Assembly: GCA_025201375.1 (NCBI GenBank)
Contig: JAIWZP010000038.1
Location: 124,001-188,000 of the forward strand
From: Gongronella butleri
Taxonomy: Eukaryota > Mucoromycota > Mucoromycetes > Mucorales > Cunninghamellaceae
Reading direction: 5' to 3'
DNA: 64,000 nucleotides
A model generated the notes under the pieces. It saw nothing but the letters and a program-made list of their open reading frames with translations. It was not told the origin of the DNA and ran no database searches. The position numbers and the translations under genes are program-made. This document shows positions 61,256 to 64,000 of the stretch, piece after piece (within the stretch, counting starts at the first letter, position 1; each line of letters opens with the position of its first letter).

Positions 61256-62221
61256 ATGGCTGCCGCTCTTCAATTCGTTGCCAAGTGGGCTATTCCCGTC
61301 GGTCTTGTTGCCGGTGGTTTGCAAAGCGCCATGTATGATGGTAAGCTTACTTTGAAACCATGAAAACAAGGCAATTGACCGCCTTTTTTGTTTTTTAAAA
61401 AAAACAGTGCAAGGTGGATACCGCGCTGTTATTTTCGACCGTATTCAGGGTGTGAAGAACCAGTCGATTGGCGAGGGCACGCACTTTTTGGTGCCTTGGT
61501 TGCAGCGCGCCGTGCAATTCGATGTTCGCACCAAGCCCCGCAATATTTCGACCACGACCGGTTCCAAGGACATGCAGATGGTGTCTTTGACCCTGCGTGT
61601 GTTGCACCGCCCCGAAATCAAGCAATTGCCCTCCATCTACCAGAACTTGGGCCTGGACTACGACGAGCGTGTCCTGCCCTCCATCGGTAACGAGGTCCTC
61701 AAGTCCATCGTCGCCCAATTCGATGCTTCCGAGCTCATTACCCAGCGTGAGGTCGTCTCTGCCCGCATCCGTGAGGAATTGTACAAGCGCGCCCGCGAAT
61801 TCAACATTGCCCTCGAGGATGTCTCCATTGTAAGCTTTGAGGAAGAAAGAATCGCCAAAATGGGACGTGCTTAACCCTCTTTTCGATTTTTTTTCTCTAG
61901 ACGCACATGACCTTTGGTAAGGAGTTCACCAACGCTGTCGAGCAAAAGCAGATTGCCCAGCAGGAGGCTGAGCGTGCCAAGTTCATTGTCGAGCGTGCCG
62001 AGCAAGAGAAGCTTGCTGCGATTATCCGCGCCGAGGGTGACTCGCAGGCTGCCGAGCTGATCTCTGCCTCGCTCGAAAAGGCCGGCGAGGGCATCATTGC
62101 CTTCCGTCGCATTGAGGCCTCCAAGGACATTGCTCAGACTCTCTCGCAATCTCGCAATGTCACCTACTTGCCCAGCAACCAGGGCGGCTCCAACCTCCTC
62201 CTCAACTTGCCCGCTCAATAA
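61256..62221 (+). CDS. phb1: prohibitin-1
   Basis: Three exons (61256-61340, 61408-61829, 61901-62221) encode 275 residues. The N-terminal membrane segment ([20 protein letters not shown]) is followed by the SPFH/PHB domain: [60 protein letters not shown] and [20 protein letters not shown]. The coiled coil ([20 protein letters not shown]) and the Phb1 C terminus ([20 protein letters not shown]) complete the protein. Phb1 and Phb2 form ring complexes in the mitochondrial inner membrane that chaperone membrane proteins and regulate the m-AAA protease. Length is typical. Codon choice is strongly biased, which suggests high expression. AATAAA follows at 62370. Confidence 0.96.
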
Positions 62222-62369
62222 TTTCCCTCTTTTTTTCTTTTTGCCATCCACAAAATTCACCCCTCTCCCCCCCAATCCAACAACACCCATTTTGGACGAT
62301 GATCGCTTCATCGTATCTTGTACACTTTTTCTTGTCTCCCTTGTCTTTACATACTTCTCATCCCTGCCA

Positions 62370-62375
62370 AATAAA
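62370..62375 (+). terminator. polyadenylation signal of the prohibitin gene
   Basis: AATAAA lies 149 bases after the stop codon in a T/C-rich 3' region. Confidence 0.45.
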
Positions 62376-62779
62376 GTAGACGTCATATTCTCACTCATTG
62401 CACAAGCGTCGGAGCCTTCAATTCCTCGTAAAAGGTTCCCTGTTTCGCGTCAAGTCACGGAAAAGCTTCCTACAGGCCAATGTCGTTTGTTCACGCGACT
62501 TGGAATGATCTGAGCGATGGCAAACGACGATATGGAACCGTGTCATGGCAAATGCGTGAGGAAGACGCGTGCTGACGCGTTTTAAGACCTTTATTTTTGA
62601 GTTTTTTGATTTTTTTAATCTCCTTTTGTCCCAGAGTCAATGTTGAGATCACTTACCATTGAGCCATGGCTCTCATTGCGGCTGAGGTATGACCGGCCCA
62701 ACTTGACTAAGACCCGGTTACTGTAGCGCCGGCAATCGCGAATAAACATCATTTAAATGATTTTCATCAAAATGGGAGC
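62376..62779. other. intergenic region
   Basis: No gene is seen. One TACTGTA heptamer is at 62719, close to the start of the dispersed repeat. Confidence 0.5.
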
Positions 62780-63720
62780 CAATACACAAGGTGATTTGTG
62801 TTAAGTTTCTTATTCATTGAACGGGACTTTCGTTCATATCCGGATTTTGCAATCAAAAAACAGGCACGATGATGGAAGTAGTTGTCGAGAAAATGTGATT
62901 GGGATATTTTTAATGAATATTGGCCATCTCCCAATATTTCACAGTCTACAAGGCTATTGGCACTTTGAGCGAGACATTGCAGCCCTTCTCGTTCGAATAA
63001 GCCCATCCGCGAGCCATTGCAGTCGCTGGATGACGCGCAATGACCATTTTCAAAAAACCATGTATTTATGAAGGGATACAGTCGTGGAATTGAAAAGCGC
63101 AAGATTTAGGTCCGTGGATCTTCACGCCATTCAACCACATTGTGCAACACGCTCATTCATCGATAGAAATGGAATAAAAACCAGGAGTCCATTGACAGGT
63201 TCTCGCGAATTATGAGAAAAGCTGCGATTTTTCATTGCAAGGCAAACTCAACAAAGATTGGCCGCATTGCTTTGAAACTCGTACCATCAGAAAGAGCATG
63301 GATTCTTGCGTATGTGGGCATCGGTGATCAATGGAAAAGGTGATTTTTTGGCATGTTAACACTGTTTCAAGATCATATATATTTTTCGGCGCGTGATAAA
63401 TCGTGTCCAACGTCAAGTTACACGCGCCTGCTCCTACCCAAATGCATGCACCTGGAATCTCCCTTGCTAATGGACGCGTCGGCGCGGTTCTTTAGGCGCG
63501 TTTTTCCCGCGCAATTCGCGTTTGAAATAAAATATAAAGTCGCCCATTGCTCGTGACCCAACAGGTCGACTTGACTCGTTTTTGGCATTTCTCGTGGTTT
63601 CTCCTTGCGATGCTTCTTTGCGTGTAAGTTTGGTGAGATTCAGACGACGTGATTTTTCGATTTTTGTTTGGGAGCTTGAAAGCGACAATTTTTGGATTTG
63701 CGCGTGGCGCGCCCCCTGTG
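62780..63720 (+). repeat. dispersed repeat, copy B (inverted partner of 31390-32300)
   Basis: This copy matches the minus strand of 31390-32300 in order and spacing. It includes the ORF at 63353-63556 (DHIYFSARDKSCPTSSYTRL, LLMDASARFFRRVFPAQF). Weak similarity may continue to the window end, towards the sequence that follows the kinase fragment in copy A. The right limit is uncertain because the window ends. Confidence 0.7.
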
Positions 63721-64000
63721 GTATGTAGCAGCCCCGAGTTCTGTCCCATTCGTGTTTTCAAGCTTAACTTTTTTCCACGTTTTGGCGCGTTTCGGCTTTC
63801 GGGGCTTTGTCAAACTGCAATAGTGCGTTTTAGCCTTTTTGATGATTTTTGTCGAATATTACTTGACCAAATGTGCTTCAAAATCACTGTCGATGCTGTC
63901 GGTCTCCGTTTGTCGCGAGCTTTGCGGTCAAGTGAAGGATCGATGAATCAGGTGTCAAGAAAATCGTTTTTAGCACATCTTTAGTATTTTTTTTATTTAT
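63721..64000. other. window end, possible continuation of the repeat
   Basis: No gene is recognised. On the minus strand TTGACACCTG near 63945 recalls TTGACACCTG at 31219 in copy A, but the rest aligns poorly by eye. Confidence 0.3.

Overview
The window looks like nuclear DNA of a filamentous, early-diverging fungus, probably Mucoromycota. Genes carry many short introns (about 50-110 bp, GT..AG, pyrimidine-rich acceptors). There are long A/T homopolymers and pyrimidine tracts next to start codons. The gene set is fungal: NDR kinase, Akr1 acyltransferase, Mcm3, SAM-domain MAPKKK, Sin3-like corepressor, Voa1/Big1, prohibitin and a Zn2Cys6 factor. A DIRS-type retroelement fits that group. The species cannot be read from the sequence. 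Exon limits were derived by eye from splice consensus and reading-frame continuity, so they are models without transcript support.

Layout: 0.7-1.6 kb, secreted lysine/alanine-rich protein. 3.9-10.3 kb, FHA-RING ubiquitin ligase (Dma1/CHFR type), HD-domain hydrolase and Cbk1/Orb6 NDR kinase. 10.4-17.5 kb, a repeat island with a 0.84-kb dispersed repeat split by a 610-bp nested insertion, then a decayed 4.5-kb DIRS element. 17.7-30 kb, Akr1, Mcm3 and a Bck1/Mkh1-like MAPKKK, followed by a broken duplicate of the kinase half (30.3-31.1 kb). 31.4-32.3 kb, a repeat whose inverted partner lies at 62.8-63.7 kb. 34.6-43.4 kb, beta-hexosaminidase, a 153-bp tandem repeat, DTW-domain tRNA-modifying enzyme, SdhD/Sdh4, Ede1-like EH protein and a TMEM14 protein. 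43.5-48.5 kb, a second repeat island with another copy of the 0.84-kb repeat and two 1-kb palindromic elements. 48.9-62.2 kb, Zn2Cys6 factor, Pns1/CTL transporter, short Sin3-like protein, PH-domain protein, Voa1/Big1 and prohibitin-1.

The most striking non-genic signal is the heptamer TAC(T/A)GTA. It recurs more than 25 times in the repeat islands and was not noticed inside the host exons. In the DIRS element it sits exactly where 5-bp insertions break otherwise continuous reading frames, and in one inverted repeat it accounts for a 10-bp length difference. TA-NNN-TA is the known footprint left when Tc1/mariner transposons excise. The two palindromic elements here begin with CAGTACC next to TA, as expected for a source of CAG/CTG footprints. 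Between and beside them lie tandem TACWG arrays that read like repeated insertion and excision at one site.

Among the genes, the FHA-RING ligase, NDR kinase and MAPKKK suggest growth, septation and cell-wall signalling. Hexosaminidase, Voa1/Big1 and Ede1 suggest wall turnover and membrane traffic. They are housekeeping neighbours, not an operon-like cluster.
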